64,000 bases of DNA, from positions 16,730,283 to 16,794,282 of the forward strand of contig JAJEKV010000026.1 of assembly GCA_021234155.1 (NCBI GenBank), written 5' to 3'. Shown here one piece after another: positions 1-10,950 of the stretch. The notes below the pieces were generated by a model. It worked only from the letters and a program-made list of their open reading frames with translations. It did not search any database and was not told where the DNA came from. The position numbers were made by a program, and so were the translations under genes. How positions within the stretch are numbered: position 1 is the first letter of the stretch; every line of letters begins with the position of its first letter. The DNA is from Isoetes taiwanensis. Its lineage: Eukaryota; Streptophyta; Lycopodiopsida; Isoetales; Isoetaceae.

Positions 1-1
1 G

Positions 2-675
2 TTGAGAGGACAATGTATTCATGGTTGCCCTGGAAAGGTGCCAGAGGGTGTATTTGACGAGCTAGGTTTTGGCCATCTTGCAGGTGCTTCAAATAGTACA
101 CTAAAAAAGGATGTGTTAATCCGTCCTGCAATTGAGATCTCACCCTACAGGGTTCAAAGAAGGACAATGGCTTCATTTGAAGATTCACAACACCTGCAAA
201 GTCCTATAGGAGTACAGTCAATTGTGACTGATTTGAATGTAACAGCAGAACCACCACCACCAGTTCAAGAAGCTGTCCAAGAAGCTATAGAAGAAGTTGT
301 AAACACAGCACCAGTTGTGGAACAGACCCGAGTGTACACACTAAAGCACTTAAGGATGTTGAGGGAGTAATTCCATTGGATGAGGGCAACTTGGGTGAAT
401 TTTTGCCAAAAGGAAAGGGCAGAAGAACAAAGAGGGGTAAGCTGGAGGATAGCAAAGAAGTTGTTCAGGCTACAAGAAAGAGAACAAGAAGTAGCACTGT
501 GAAAGGTGCAGGAAGCAGTCTCAATCATGACACCACACCTATCAAAGTGTGTTCTGAAGAAAATGCAGAATCAGGCCCTCAAGTTTCAGGTGAGCCTGAT
601 CTTCAACAAGTGATTGATGCCCTTAATAAACCTGGAACGTCAGTGTGGGAAGTGCTGGCCAAGGCCACAACTTAG
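2..675 (+). CDS. Hypothetical Glu/Pro/Lys-rich protein, possible 5' part of the downstream phosphatase gene (partial)
   Basis: Two consecutive open stretches, 2-370 and 376-675, lie in different frames. The second frame reads well from about 330 (KDVEGVIPLDEGNLGEF), so a 1-nt indel near 320-335 is more likely than an intron, since there is no room for one. The protein has a PPPP stretch, a Glu-rich helix-like part, then a basic cluster (KGKGRRTKRGK, RKRTRSS) that could be a nuclear localisation signal, and a stop at 673-675. I recognise no domain. It sits 220 bp upstream of an exon with the DLNG motif of FCP1/NIF-type phosphatases, on the same strand, so it may be the N-terminal part of that gene. 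The start lies outside the window. Broken or mis-sequenced status is inferred. Confidence 0.35.
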
Positions 676-892
676 TGTTGCTTAAAACATTGAATATTAT
701 TGATTTTCTTTTGTTGCATTCACTGTAGGATTACCAGTTGATTCTGTTAGGTCAGAGAATCCTGCTGTTGATACATAAAGGTTTCCACATTCAACCCATT
801 TTTCATTTTCATCTTCATCTATTTATTCATGTAGTAATTCCTGTTGTGTAGGTATTCAGGATGTTCCAACGTACTAAATATTAATTTGACAG

Positions 893-946
893 CAAAAGAT
901 AAACTCATTGTCTTGGATTTAAATGGTGTGTTGGTAAAAACTTTTG
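893..946 (+). CDS. Exon with DLNG motif of an FCP1/NIF-type phosphatase-like domain
   Basis: After an acceptor-like site (tttgacag, ending at 892) the frame reads KDKLIVLDLNGVLVKTF. This is the first motif of the NLI-interacting-factor/FCP1 branch of the HAD superfamily (classically DLDxTL; many plant relatives have DxNG). A donor G|GTGCAA after 946 would leave phase 1, and the acceptor at 8040 (AATCAG|GA) restores the frame into the rest of the domain at 8041. Without splicing the frame ends at TAA 994-996. Replacement of the second catalytic Asp by Asn suggests a non-catalytic or altered family member, as in other plant DLNG proteins. Splice sites are predicted by eye. Confidence 0.6.
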
Positions 947-987
947 GTGCAAATGAACACATACGCTTGGAATCAGGACAGGGAATA

Positions 988-1115
988 AATTACTAATCGC
1001 ATATTCCTTATTAGCCAGAATGACTTTAGCTAAACTTGCTCTATATTAGTCCCAAAACTTTATGTGGTTTAGCTAAACTCTACATATTTTTCCTCTCATA
1101 CTTTCTAGCGTTTAG
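988..1115. repeat. AT-rich repeat with 'tttagctaaac' motifs, left copy
   Basis: This about 125 bp stretch is recognisably similar to 7755-7885: both have an 'actaat' start, the phrase 'gtggtttagctaaac' and 'ctttctagc' in the same order. Similarity is clearly below 85 percent, so the two are older than a simple target-site duplication of the element they flank. They may be two copies of a MITE-like repeat bordering the T-rich element. Confidence 0.5.
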
Positions 1116-1152
1116 CTAAACTAACCCAAACATTATCCCAAAAATTTCTATG

Positions 1153-4100
1153 ATCCCATCGATCCGAGCCATCGGATCGCCATTCTGGGAAGGGACGAGC
1201 GCCTATATTAGGCCATTTCCGCTTTGGCTCGGTTATCGGCGTCTTCTCACAGCAGCTCTTCTTCTCCTCTCGTAGCTTCTCATGGCTCTTCGACCGATTG
1301 ATTTCTTCTGGAGCTTCTCTTTCCGCTCCTGTTTCCACGTCCTCGCCATCGGCTTCTTCTTCGCAAGTCTTCTTACCCTTCTTTGGAAGGGTGCGAGGTG
1401 TTGCTTGAGGACTTGTCGTCACTTGTTGTAATTTTTGTAATTCTCTTGTTTGATGTTTCTGTTTGTTCGCACGGTGGGATGTATTTCCAGGAGGAATTAC
1501 CGTCGCTATTGTAGATGTCTTGATGCTCTTGTTGGATATCTTCGCATGTTACCATTAATCTTGTGGATTTGTTTTTGTTCTGTTGTTTTTGTCTGTTGCG
1601 GTTTCTGCATGTTGCAGCACCTTGAATCTTCTGTGTTGAAGCGCCTTGCATCTTCTACGATTTCTTTGTTCTTGAGGTACTTGCATGTGGTTTCGTTTGC
1701 ACGGTGGCTTGATGGCGGGTGGCCGTTTTGTTATCTTCGTGGTTTGGTTGGGCTTAGTTATGTTGTTGGGGTTTTGCTGCTCCGGTTTGCTGGAATTCTC
1801 TGTTTTTTCCATGGTTCCTTTTGTTGATTGGATTTTTTGCCCATTTTTGTTTCGGATCTGTCAGCTGTTTTCACCATCTGTTCTGAGTTTGTTTTCTTAC
1901 TGCGATTCCATTTCTGCTCTGAATTCCGGTTGCTGGGTTCTCTGGTTCGCTCACGCCAAGCTTCTTTTTGTTTTTTCATTTCTGTTGCCCTGACTTATCC
2001 TTGTGGGCTCTTCAACCTAGTCGCTTTCCGACCCATCCTTCTCTCTTTTGTGTCGATTTCTTCCTTTGTTGGCCAGATAGATGTTTTTGCAGTTGTTCTG
2101 GGGCAGGAGGGCGCCGTTGGCTTCATTTCGGCTTGGGCATGGCACTGGGCTATTTCTGCTTCTTGTTTTTCGATTCTCACCATTCTCTGCTGTATTTGAA
2201 GCTTTTCTTTCTTTGCGTATCTATTTTTAATCGGATTTGGGGCTGGCCTTCTTGCTCATGCATGCTTTTCTATCCATTCCCTGCTGCATGCGTCTCTGGC
2301 CTTCGTCTGCCCCTCTGCTCCTCGTTGCTCGCTGCTGCATGCTTTTTTGCACACTCGTCTGCTCCTTTGATGATTCTTCGGCTCCTTTTAACCTGTTTTG
2401 CCAGGGTTTCTTTTATCAGGTTTGGTTCTTCATTCTCGCTTCTTTCCTTTGTTGGTTTTCTTAGCTGCCATGCTGTTTCTTTGTCCCCTTTGTTCTGCTC
2501 AGATGTTCCCTCTTGGTTTTTCCCTCCTTTTTCACCTCCGGAGATGGCGATGACTGCCCACCACCTTTATGCTTTGCATTTGGCGGCGTTACATCCAGCG
2601 GCTAGCAATGCCTTACAGGTTGTACGGGCGGACATCGATTGGTCTGCGGAATACTTCATGCACCAACAAGCAGTCCTATATGCATTGGTCCAGTTCTGTT
2701 TGATATTCGGCTTTATTTGTTTCCCCTCAATCCTTAGCTTGAGTCCGTTATTTTGGTTGATATTTTGGTTGTTCAGTTAATGTCTCGTTTTGGATCAAGT
2801 TATCCTTATACGTCTACCCTTGACAATCACTTTAGTATATTGTTTTTTGTTTAATTGTCTCATTATTGCCTTCACTGCCTTTGCTTTCTCATTCTTTATG
2901 ACAACTTCTTATGTTTGAGATTATTCCGTGACTTCTAGGACAACAATGTCGACAATTATTTTGTTGCGACCCTTTTTCTAGCGGCATTTTCTTTGTGGCC
3001 TTTTCAAGTCTCATTTTTATTGGGTCAATAGGGGGGTGTCCTCTTTTTGTTTCCATCGCATCATTCCATCGGCTATATATTACGTATATTATTGCCATAG
3101 GGATTAATTTTTGCCTTGTTTGATTCGGACTCGTTGTCGTGTTTTTATATAAGTTGAGTCCCAGGTGGGGTATTCGTTTAGGCTATTGTTTTTCTATCCA
3201 TATTGCTTTGCATTAATTCGTTTGAGTATGGTTACGGATTAATCATTGGATTGTTTTTTCATGAGGTGCATTTTTGCGTGTGTATTTCATTTTTGAAACA
3301 TAAAGAGGTGAATATGGTTCATGACTTGCTTTCATATGGAAATTTTCAATTCTTGTCATATGTACGATTTGGGTCTGAAAACAAACTTATACGTGCTTAT
3401 ATTTTGCCAATGTTCAATTTCTAATCTTGTGGTGCTCTTTTATTTTCTTCGGTTCTTTCTCATTTGTGCTTTTGAGGTTGAACACATTACTACGCAACAC
3501 TCCTGGTAACGACTCTTGGCGAGTTTTCTACCTTGGCATATACGAATAGACCTTGCGGATTTTCATTGTGCAAATGTGGTTTTAGCATGTTTCCTATTTG
3601 CTGCATTTGCTCCCATGTCCATTTCATTGCGTAATCCTTGGCATAATATTTTGGGGTTATTTGTTACGATTCATCTTGTTACATATTCAATTTGTCTGGA
3701 CATGTGTCATTCTTGTTGGTTTGGAATTTCTTTAGGATGATGGGCGAGCATTGGCCTTTTGAACTTATGGGTGCATTTGTATGGGTTTAACTTGATCATT
3801 AAAGTGTTTTTTCCATAAGGTGTTTTTTGCACGTGTATATTGCTTTTAGCATAGGGGGCGAATCTGGTCCGTGTGGCATATTATTCTACATGTATTGTCC
3901 TTTTCATCTCTGGCACCTTATGTTTTCGTCATTCTTGTTGTTTACCTTGATATTATCCCTATGTTGCATTCACATGATCTATTTTGACTTTTTATGTTCG
4001 GCATCATTTGAATTTGCCTTTTTTCCTATAGACGATGTCTCCACTTGGTTTCCACGTTATGCTTATTATGCACTATGAGGGTTGATTTTCTTTTTCATAT

Positions 4101-6650
4101 TCTTGAACGTTGTTCTCCTCTTTTGGGCAGACGGAGCATTACAATGGTTGCATTTGCTTTTTCACGTTCTTGCCTCTATCATGTTTCCAGATGTTTCATG
4201 GTTGTTATCTTTTTTGCGTTATGGTTGACAATATAGTTTCGCTTTATGTTGGCATGTTTTTGCATTATATGCGTTTACATGGTTGTTTGACTTTTTATGT
4301 TCGGCATCATTTGAATTTGCTTTTTTCCTATATACGGTGTCTCAACCTAGTTTCCATGTTATGCTTATTATCAGGTGGTATACGTTATTCGGGTGGTATT
4401 ATCTTCTACATTCTTGGTTTCCCATAGTTGTTGGGTTTTATTTTTTGCACTTATGGTTTATCTTGTTTTTTGATGCCCCGCACTCTTTAACAGTTGTCTG
4501 GGTTATTCCGGTTGATTTTCTTGTTTATGTTCTGGCCGCATTTTTACTTTATTTTCTTTCTGTGGCCTATGTCTTGTTTCCTTGGGCTTATCGTTTTTGT
4601 AGTTACGCCTCATTTTTTCGTTTCCTTGTGCTCCGAATTAACTTTAGTTTCCGTTTCCTTCTCGACCATTCTTTTGCGCGGTGCTGGTATGTCTACATTC
4701 TCTTCCTCAATCTTGTCCCTCGTTTGCCCAAGTATGTTTTTCATATTGAGGCCTTTATTCATGGCTTTATGCATATGGTATTTGTCTTCTGCTTCACCAC
4801 ACATTTCTCCTATGCTACAGACCTTAGTATTACACGTCATTTGTATCTGTGCTATTTAGCTTTTTTGGATGTGTCGCATATTGCGTTTGGCACTTCCTTA
4901 TACTCATTCCAATTCTTCTTTTTGCCATGGTTTTTGCACTTTGTCATGTTTTTGCATTTGCGAGCTCTTTTGCACTATATTTCTCCTTTGAAGCATATTC
5001 ACCTCGTTGGTTTCGTCTTCCTGTCGTATTTTCCTATTGTATATTTTTTCTTTCTTTGATTTTTTCCGTTATGGGGAGCTTCGTCCATTGTTTTGCTCTG
5101 CTCGCTCGATCATTTTTTCGTATTCTGTTTTCTGTCGGCATATAATCTGATGTGGTTTTGGGGGCTTCTAGCATTGTTCAGGTTCTTATTAAGGCGATCG
5201 TGTTTTACACTTTCTCTGGCCGTTGGGCTCTTGTCTGTGGTTGTTTTCTCGTGGATTGGTTCATTGGCTTGCATTCCTCTTTTCTCGTATTTATGCTTGG
5301 GCTTAAAATATACATTATGCATTGTGCTACCCTTATACATCATATTTGCTATTTAGCTATATTTGCACGCAAATTTCTGTTTATCATGTTTTTTCTTCCA
5401 CCCGCTGGGTGATGCTTTTTTCCAACCCCTGGGTGATGCTATCCTCTCTTTTTTCATGAATTGTTGATTTTTCTCATTTCTAATCGCTCACGTCATTTTG
5501 AGTGCTTGTCGTTTTGCAGTTTGCCGCTTCACCATTATGCACGTTTTTGTTCTTTTTAACCGCTCTTGGGGGCCTTCTACATGTTTCAATTCTTCTCGCG
5601 CTCGGTCGTTGGTGCTCCTCTTTGTCTCACCCTCGCTACGTGCTTCGTGTCCGACTCGACATCTGGCGATTTCGCGGCGGCTGGGCTTCTAGTTTATGCA
5701 GTTACGCATAGTATGTCTACATTCTCTTTATCAATCTCGTCCCGTATGTTTTCCTATTGGGGCCTTTTTTCATGCATTTTTACATTCCTATACGTAAGTT
5801 TTTTCCTCTTCGCATTATTATCTCAGTTACTTGTTATTAGTTATTGGCCACAGGTTCGGAAGGACTCATAGCCACATTCACGCACTTCAGTCCGTAGCCA
5901 CATTCACAAACTTTGGTCCATAATCTGTATTCAAATAAGACAACTATCCACGGACATCAGTCCGTGATTTGCATTCATATCATATGTGCATTGTACGTAT
6001 TAACGTGGTTTGTTTTTGTCATCGCCTTGTTGCCGTTCTCGTTGGCATGCCGGGGCGCTTCCTTCGATTCGTCATCGTGGCGGTGTCCCTTCCTTTTTGT
6101 TGTTTTTGTTCTCTAATGTGCTTTTTTAGGTCATTGCCCTGATGCCGTCCAGCCGGGGCGCTTCCTTAGATTCGTCATCGGGGCGGCGTGCTTTTCTTTT
6201 CATTGTTTTTTCTCTAATATCCTTTCCTTTTTCAGGTCATTGAGCTGATATCGTCCGTAGCCGGTGCTTCCGGCTCTTCTTCTTCAACCGTTTTTCTCCC
6301 CGCGGCTTTCGCTTCGTCTTCTGGCGTTTTAAGTCATCAATGTGTAGTTTCCTTCTGCGGCGAACCCGGACTCTTCGGATCTTGGTTTCCTTTCTTCCCC
6401 TGCCCGCTTGCCTTCATTCGCATGCCCTGCCACTATCCTTCAACGCCTAATTTCTACCGGTTCTTTTCATCTCCTCGATACTCCGTCCGGCGGCCCTCTT
6501 TTTCGTTCCTCTCTTTTCTCTCTGCGTCCTTTATCCTGTCCGACTGCTCGGAGGTGGTAGCGGGCGTGTCTTCTTGCTATCGGCTTAAGCTGGAGGTTTT
6601 CGCGGCGACTAGGCTTATAGTTGAGGAAGTCCTTTGGTAGTCGGCGGTTT
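1153..6650 (+). mobile_element. Long T-rich non-coding repeat element (copy 1)
   Basis: A 5.5 kb block is strongly T-biased on the + strand and has no credible long ORF; all open frames are hydrophobic by-products of T-rich codons. Its first about 130 bp (from 'cccatcgatcc', 1153-1285) recur at 6675-6803, which defines a shared 5' head. Inside are degenerate duplications: about 90 bp at 3975-4067 and 4285-4375 (tttatgttcggcatcatttg), and about 110 bp units at 6050-6240 (ccggggcgcttcctt). No gag, pol, LTR or TIR was found. Large retrotransposon derivative, non-autonomous LINE follower or other element all remain possible. Confidence 0.4.
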
Positions 6651-6674
6651 TGTGTCTCGCGAGTCCCTTCCCGA

Positions 6675-7630
6675 GAATCCCATCGATCCAGAGCCAGCCG
6701 GATCGCCATTAAGGAAGGGGCGGCCTAGGCCATTTCGCTTTGGCTCGGTTATCGGCGTCTTCTCACAGCAGCTCTTCTTCTCCTCTCGTAGCTTCCCTCC
6801 CTTCCCGCCCTGGCGGCCGATTGGCGCATCGTCTTTTCATTTTTTTTTTTGTTGTTCATGCCTCTTTGTTGTTCTCCACACGTGTGTGTTGCTATTCTTA
6901 TATTTACGTTCCATCGCCCTCCTGCTTTGTTGTTCTCCACTTCTTTGGTGATCTTTGTTTATTTCCACCTCGAGGGTGATGCATATTTTTACATAATGGT
7001 TCTCCACCCATTTGGGTGATGCTTTATCTTTGTTTATTTCCACCTCGAGGGTGATGCATATTTTTACATAATGGTTCTCCACCCATTTGGGTGATCTTTG
7101 TCTTTTCTGTTATGTTCTTTTTCCTCTATTTTCATTTTCGGACCTTCTTGGTGTAGCTTGTCTTTGTTTATTTTCTCGACCATTTCACGGGTATTGTTTT
7201 TGGGAGTTTTGTTGGTATTGCTTGCGGGGATTCCGCCGTTTTCTGTCTGTTGGCGGGGGTCTGCTCTATTTGCATTAAGCCATCACCCCTCTCCTTGGTT
7301 CTCCATGGACACATTCGGGGAGGCTTTTTCTTTGGGGTCGTGCTCTATTTTGCGTTAAGCCATCAACTCGTTTCTCTCCGTTCTCCAGGCAACACATTCA
7401 AGGTTGTTGGCGACCATTTCTCATTAGGGTTTTCCTCGAAAACCCGAAAGGGCGGGGTTTTTTATCCCGATGAGAAGTTGTCGCCATTACCCTTTTATTT
7501 TGCCTTGGCACATTTCTTTTTAGGGGGTAGTCCGATATTGTTCCTATGGTCGGCTATCCCCTCTCTCTCTCTCTAGTTTTCCACACATTGTATACTGCTG
7601 CTGTGATGAATGACAAGCCTATCTAGGCCG
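6675..7630 (+). mobile_element. Short internally deleted copy of the T-rich element, with a LINE-like 3' hairpin
   Basis: It starts with the same about 130 bp head as the copy at 1153. It ends with a GC-rich hairpin at about 7425-7470 (CTCGAAAACCC...GGGCGGGGTTTT), unique sequence and a CT repeat. The hairpin closely matches the 3' end of the LINE at about 49167-49210. The copy is flanked by near-identical 28-30 bp direct repeats (ggttttgtgtct[ct]cgcgag..., about 6643-6672 and 7629-7659), which look like a long target-site duplication. Together these suggest target-primed mobilisation by a LINE. Confidence 0.45.
6953..7100. repeat. Tandem duplication, 75 bp period, two copies
   Basis: The unit starting 'ctttgtttatttccacc' at 6953 repeats from 7028 with essentially no differences until 'gggtgat'. 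Because the copies are almost identical, this is a recent local duplication within the T-rich element. Confidence 0.85.
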
Positions 7631-8040
7631 GTTTTGTGTCTCTCGCGAGTCCCTTCCCAGGATGTGGCCAACGAAAAATATTAAGCCAAATTACTATACT
7701 AACTAGCAAAATCTATGACTCAAATTAATTTATAATGATAGACTAGAAACTAAACTACTAATCATATATTTCTTATAAATTAGAATGATATTAACTAAAC
7801 TAGCCTAAAATTCATTCTAAAAGTTTCTGGTGGTTTAGCTAAACAATACAAAATTTCACTCTCTTACTTTCTAGCATTTGGCTAAAGAGCTCCAAGGTTG
7901 GCGCAGTCCCGAAAAAAGTTAAGCTAAAATTATTATTTTTTTCCCAAATTTTTCCATTTACTTTAGCCAATTTTTTTCGAAAATGTGCTAAAAAATCTCC
8001 AAATAGCTAAGTTTAGCCCTTAAATTATTCCATGAATCAG

Positions 8041-8672
8041 GATTGACAATGACATACACTAGCAGAAAGAAAGTGATATTCAGACCAGAAGCAGTGTTCT
8101 TCTTGAAGACTTTGTTACAGAAGTGTTGTGTTGGTATATGGTCATCAATGCAACTCTCTAATGTGGAAGATGTGTTGCAAGTACTATGTCCAGATTTGAG
8201 GGACGGATTTCTATTTGTATGGGGACAGGAAAAATGTGTGAAGACCAGTTTTTCCCACCCTAACAAACCTGGTTGTGCAGTCATGATGAAGCCACTTGGG
8301 AAAATATATGAGTCATACCCAAGATTCAGAGGTAAGACTTTGCTTCTTGATGATTCATTATACAAGTCTTACCTTAGCAGCCCCTGGAAACTTCTGCTAG
8401 TACCTGCATTCAAGATGGATGTCTGTGATGAAGTGCTAATAGAACTCACCCCAAAGATAGAAGGAATACTGCAGGCCAAGACTGAGGAAAAAATGAAGTT
8501 ACTGGTGAAGAACACACACAATTGCATGCCCTGGCCTATGACAGATAGAAAGATCATTATGAAGTTATGCTTGGAAAGACTTTGTGGAAAACAATTGCAG
8601 TTGTGCACCCTTGTGAACGAGGAATTGAAGAAGGTTTATGGTGATGAAGATTGTTATCCTCCATTACTGTGA
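8041..8672 (+). CDS. FCP1/NIF-type phosphatase-like domain, C-terminal exon
   Basis: The exon runs from 8041 (acceptor AATCAG) to TGA 8670-8672. It encodes in order: a PEAVFFLKTL helix, VGIWSSM (second HAD motif region, W-S/T), FVWGQEKC, the conserved Lys in MKPLGKIYESYP, and LLLDDSLYKS followed by PW (the DD motif ending NIF domains). These are the signatures of SCP/FCP1-like phosphatases that act on phospho-serine proteins such as the RNA polymerase II tail. The last about 70 residues are Lys/Glu-rich and family-specific. With the exon at 893-946 the domain is almost complete, so the gene may be functional despite the large intron. The DLNG first motif makes catalytic activity doubtful. Confidence 0.65.
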
Positions 8673-9500
8673 TTAAGCCTGAGACATTTATGATTATTGG
8701 CCTGATTGTCATTTATTTAGGCCAAGGAATCCTACACTTTTCATGTACCATCTTTATCTTATATTAATTTAAGAATGTTTTTGCTATATTGTTTATATAG
8801 TTCAATGCAGACTTGTCTATAAGTTTTTGCTATATTGTTTATATCTAGTTCAATGCTGACTGCAAGGGATGCTTAAAACTTATCAAGTGCTTAAAAAAAA
8901 ATTGCTTGCAAGTGCTAGTCTGGTACGAGTCTTAATGGCAGATACTGCTTACTGTTATGCAGTGACAGTTACTAAGTATGTAGTTGCTTAACGCTAGCAG
9001 AAGTGTTAATGTCATCAAGTGCTTACTGTCATGCATTTAAGGTGCAGTGCTTACTGTTATGCTATATAACTGTTTAAAGCTAGTTGTTTATTGCATAACT
9101 GCTCGTGTGTTCCAGTGCTTACTCACAAGCACTGCTGAAACTAATTAAAGTGCTTAGTGTTTGAGCTAGAGCACTGTTACATTCAAGCATAATTTGAATG
9201 GACTGTACAAGAATTCAATGTTTTGTCACCTGCATGGATAATAGAAGTAAGAACATCAAATGAATTCATTCTTTACATAATGGAAAAAATAAAATGTGAG
9301 ACACAACAAAGAACAAAGTAAATGACAACAAAGTAAGTGAGATAATCAAAGAACAAAGTAGATGAGACAAAAAACTTCATATATTTGATAGACAAAAAAA
9401 ACATTTGATAGAGAAAAAAAATGAAAAACAAAGAACAAAGTGCTAGAGACAAAAAACTTTTTATATAAACAAAATATTTTACAAAAAAGGCCATAAGGCC
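8673..9500. other. Non-coding stretch with degenerate 'tgcttactgttatgc' repeats
   Basis: No gene is seen. From 8880 to 9180 the phrases 'agtgctta', 'cttactgttatgc' and 'caagtgctt' recur imperfectly, suggesting a decayed tandem array. From 9270 to 9480 the sequence is A-rich with repeated 'gaacaaagta' and 'gacaaaaaac'. Confidence 0.5.
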
Positions 9501-9507
9501 AGTGTTT

Positions 9508-9572
9508 TTGGGGGGCTTTCGGGTGTTTTCGGGGGCTTTCGGGTGCTTTCAGGGGTTTTCGGGGGCTTTTGG
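9508..9572. repeat. G/T-rich minisatellite, about 20 bp unit
   Basis: About three imperfect copies of 'ggggctttcgggtgttttc' follow each other. The strand bias (runs of G) could allow quadruplex structure. There is no evidence of function. Confidence 0.6.
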
Positions 9573-9654
9573 ATTCAGAGTCGGGCTCACTCCACACGTT
9601 CTCCTCCAATTCCCGCCTCCTTTGCCTTTTGGTCGGGCGGTCTTCGTAGCAGCT

Positions 9655-9920
9655 CTAAAAAATGAGTTGTTTTTCCTCTTCTTCATCTGCCTCTTCCTCT
9701 TCCTCTTCATCCTCCTCTTCCTCAGAATTCTCCTCCTCTTCCTCTTCAGAATTCTCCACTTCCTGCTCCACTTCCTGCTCGACTTCTGTAAACAAAAAAA
9801 GCATTTAGTTAAAACAAAAGAAAAACAAAACAAAAAAAAAAAATTGCAAAACAAAAGAATACCTTCTTCTTCCTCATGGTCCTCGATTAATTGCTTCTTC
9901 TTACGGAAGAACCGGCTCAA
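9655..9920 (-). CDS. Acidic two-exon reading frame (hypothetical)
   Basis: On the minus strand a basic start (SRFFRKKKQLIEDHEEEE) runs into a donor-like GAAG|GTATTC at 9863. A 77-nt intron (9786-9862, ending tttttgtttacag) leads to a second exon (9655-9785) almost wholly Glu/Asp with EVEQEVEQ and NSEEEE repeats, ending at a stop near 9655. Both splice sites fit consensus and the frame is kept. Low-complexity acidic sequence can arise by chance from GA repeats, so this is only a candidate. No family recognised. Confidence 0.25.
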
Positions 9921-10150
9921 AAAAATATCTGGCCCTCTGTATTACGGGCGGCGTCACATCCTCCTCGGCACCGCTTAAGCACATACTCGGGTGCTTTATT
10001 TCTACTGCATGCAGAGGCCATGGCAAAGGAAATAGACGGAATGGGCGTAAGAAGAGGATTTGGGCAAGAAGTCGGCTTAAGGCAGAAGCGTGAGGGCGTA
10101 AGAAGAGCTTAAATCCTATGATTAGGCCCCTAGTGTTTAAATCCTATGCT

Positions 10151-10950
10151 TAGGCGCTCGTCGATTAATGCGAAAAACCTCACGCTGCTTGAACAATTAA
10201 TTAAGTAACCAGGGCTTAAATATTTCGTTATGACCATTGGAATTGACACATGTCACATCGAGGAAATGCCTTGACACTATATTTTTGCCAAGAATGTTGG
10301 GATAGTGATGGTACCAAAATAAATAATTGAATGTTATTTCAATGTCACAAATGTACATTCTTAAACAACAATTCAATCTTCATTTTCGGCACGCGTGTCC
10401 ATGCACACCACCCTTGTGCATCCTCACTATTATTAATATATATACAAATGTGTGCTTACGTGCTTAGGTGCAGGAACAACAAATCACTTGCAAAGAATTA
10501 CATCAATTTGGTTAAGTGTCAAAGAATTACAATGTTATTGGGAGATCCGACCATAATTTTTCATGGGTCTCTTGTGAAATTTTGTACATATCTCATGCCT
10601 TCTATTTTGTCCATATCAATTTTAGGATATCTTACCACGTGGGCGGGTATGAGGAGGCTTGGGGTTGTTTAGTGAGCAACATGTACTTGAAATTACCCAA
10701 GAATTGATAATACAGTCCACTTAAGATAACCTCATGCACTCCAAATTTTGCCCCCATCCATCTTTGTATGAATCTTCAAGTGTGCATTTGGGTTACGTGC
10801 ACTTGAGGATGTAGAAGTCCACACCCTCTGAATTGTCTACCTCGGCATTCACCGCAAAATTGTCACCTACCTCTACCAAATTACTTGATCCATTCATTGG
10901 CTTGTTCAAAGAGTCTCCTTTTTCTTCTCAACTCCTGGTTTTAAGTCGGT
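10151..10950. other. No feature recognised
   Basis: AT-rich sequence with only short open frames that show no domain. Just upstream (about 10110-10145) the phrase 'ttaaatcctatg.ttaggc' occurs twice. The interval may be 3' flank or terminal sequence of the transposase-like gene that follows on the minus strand, but no terminal inverted repeat could be matched. Confidence 0.3.

Larger units (their letters stand above)
947..8040 (+). other. Candidate 7.1 kb intron containing a repeat element
   Basis: The interval begins GTGCAAAT and ends CCATGAATCAG, and the two flanking exons join in frame inside one conserved phosphatase domain. The sequence inside is not conserved coding material: it is a T-rich repeat element of roughly 6.5 kb with flanking related AT-rich repeats. 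Intron status is inferred from phase and domain continuity, not from transcripts. Confidence 0.5.

Noticed and set aside
1450..5412. Many long hydrophobic frames on + that look like membrane proteins
   Set aside because: They come from T-rich DNA (Phe, Leu, Ser, Cys codons) in overlapping frames, without domains, conserved motifs or consistent starts.
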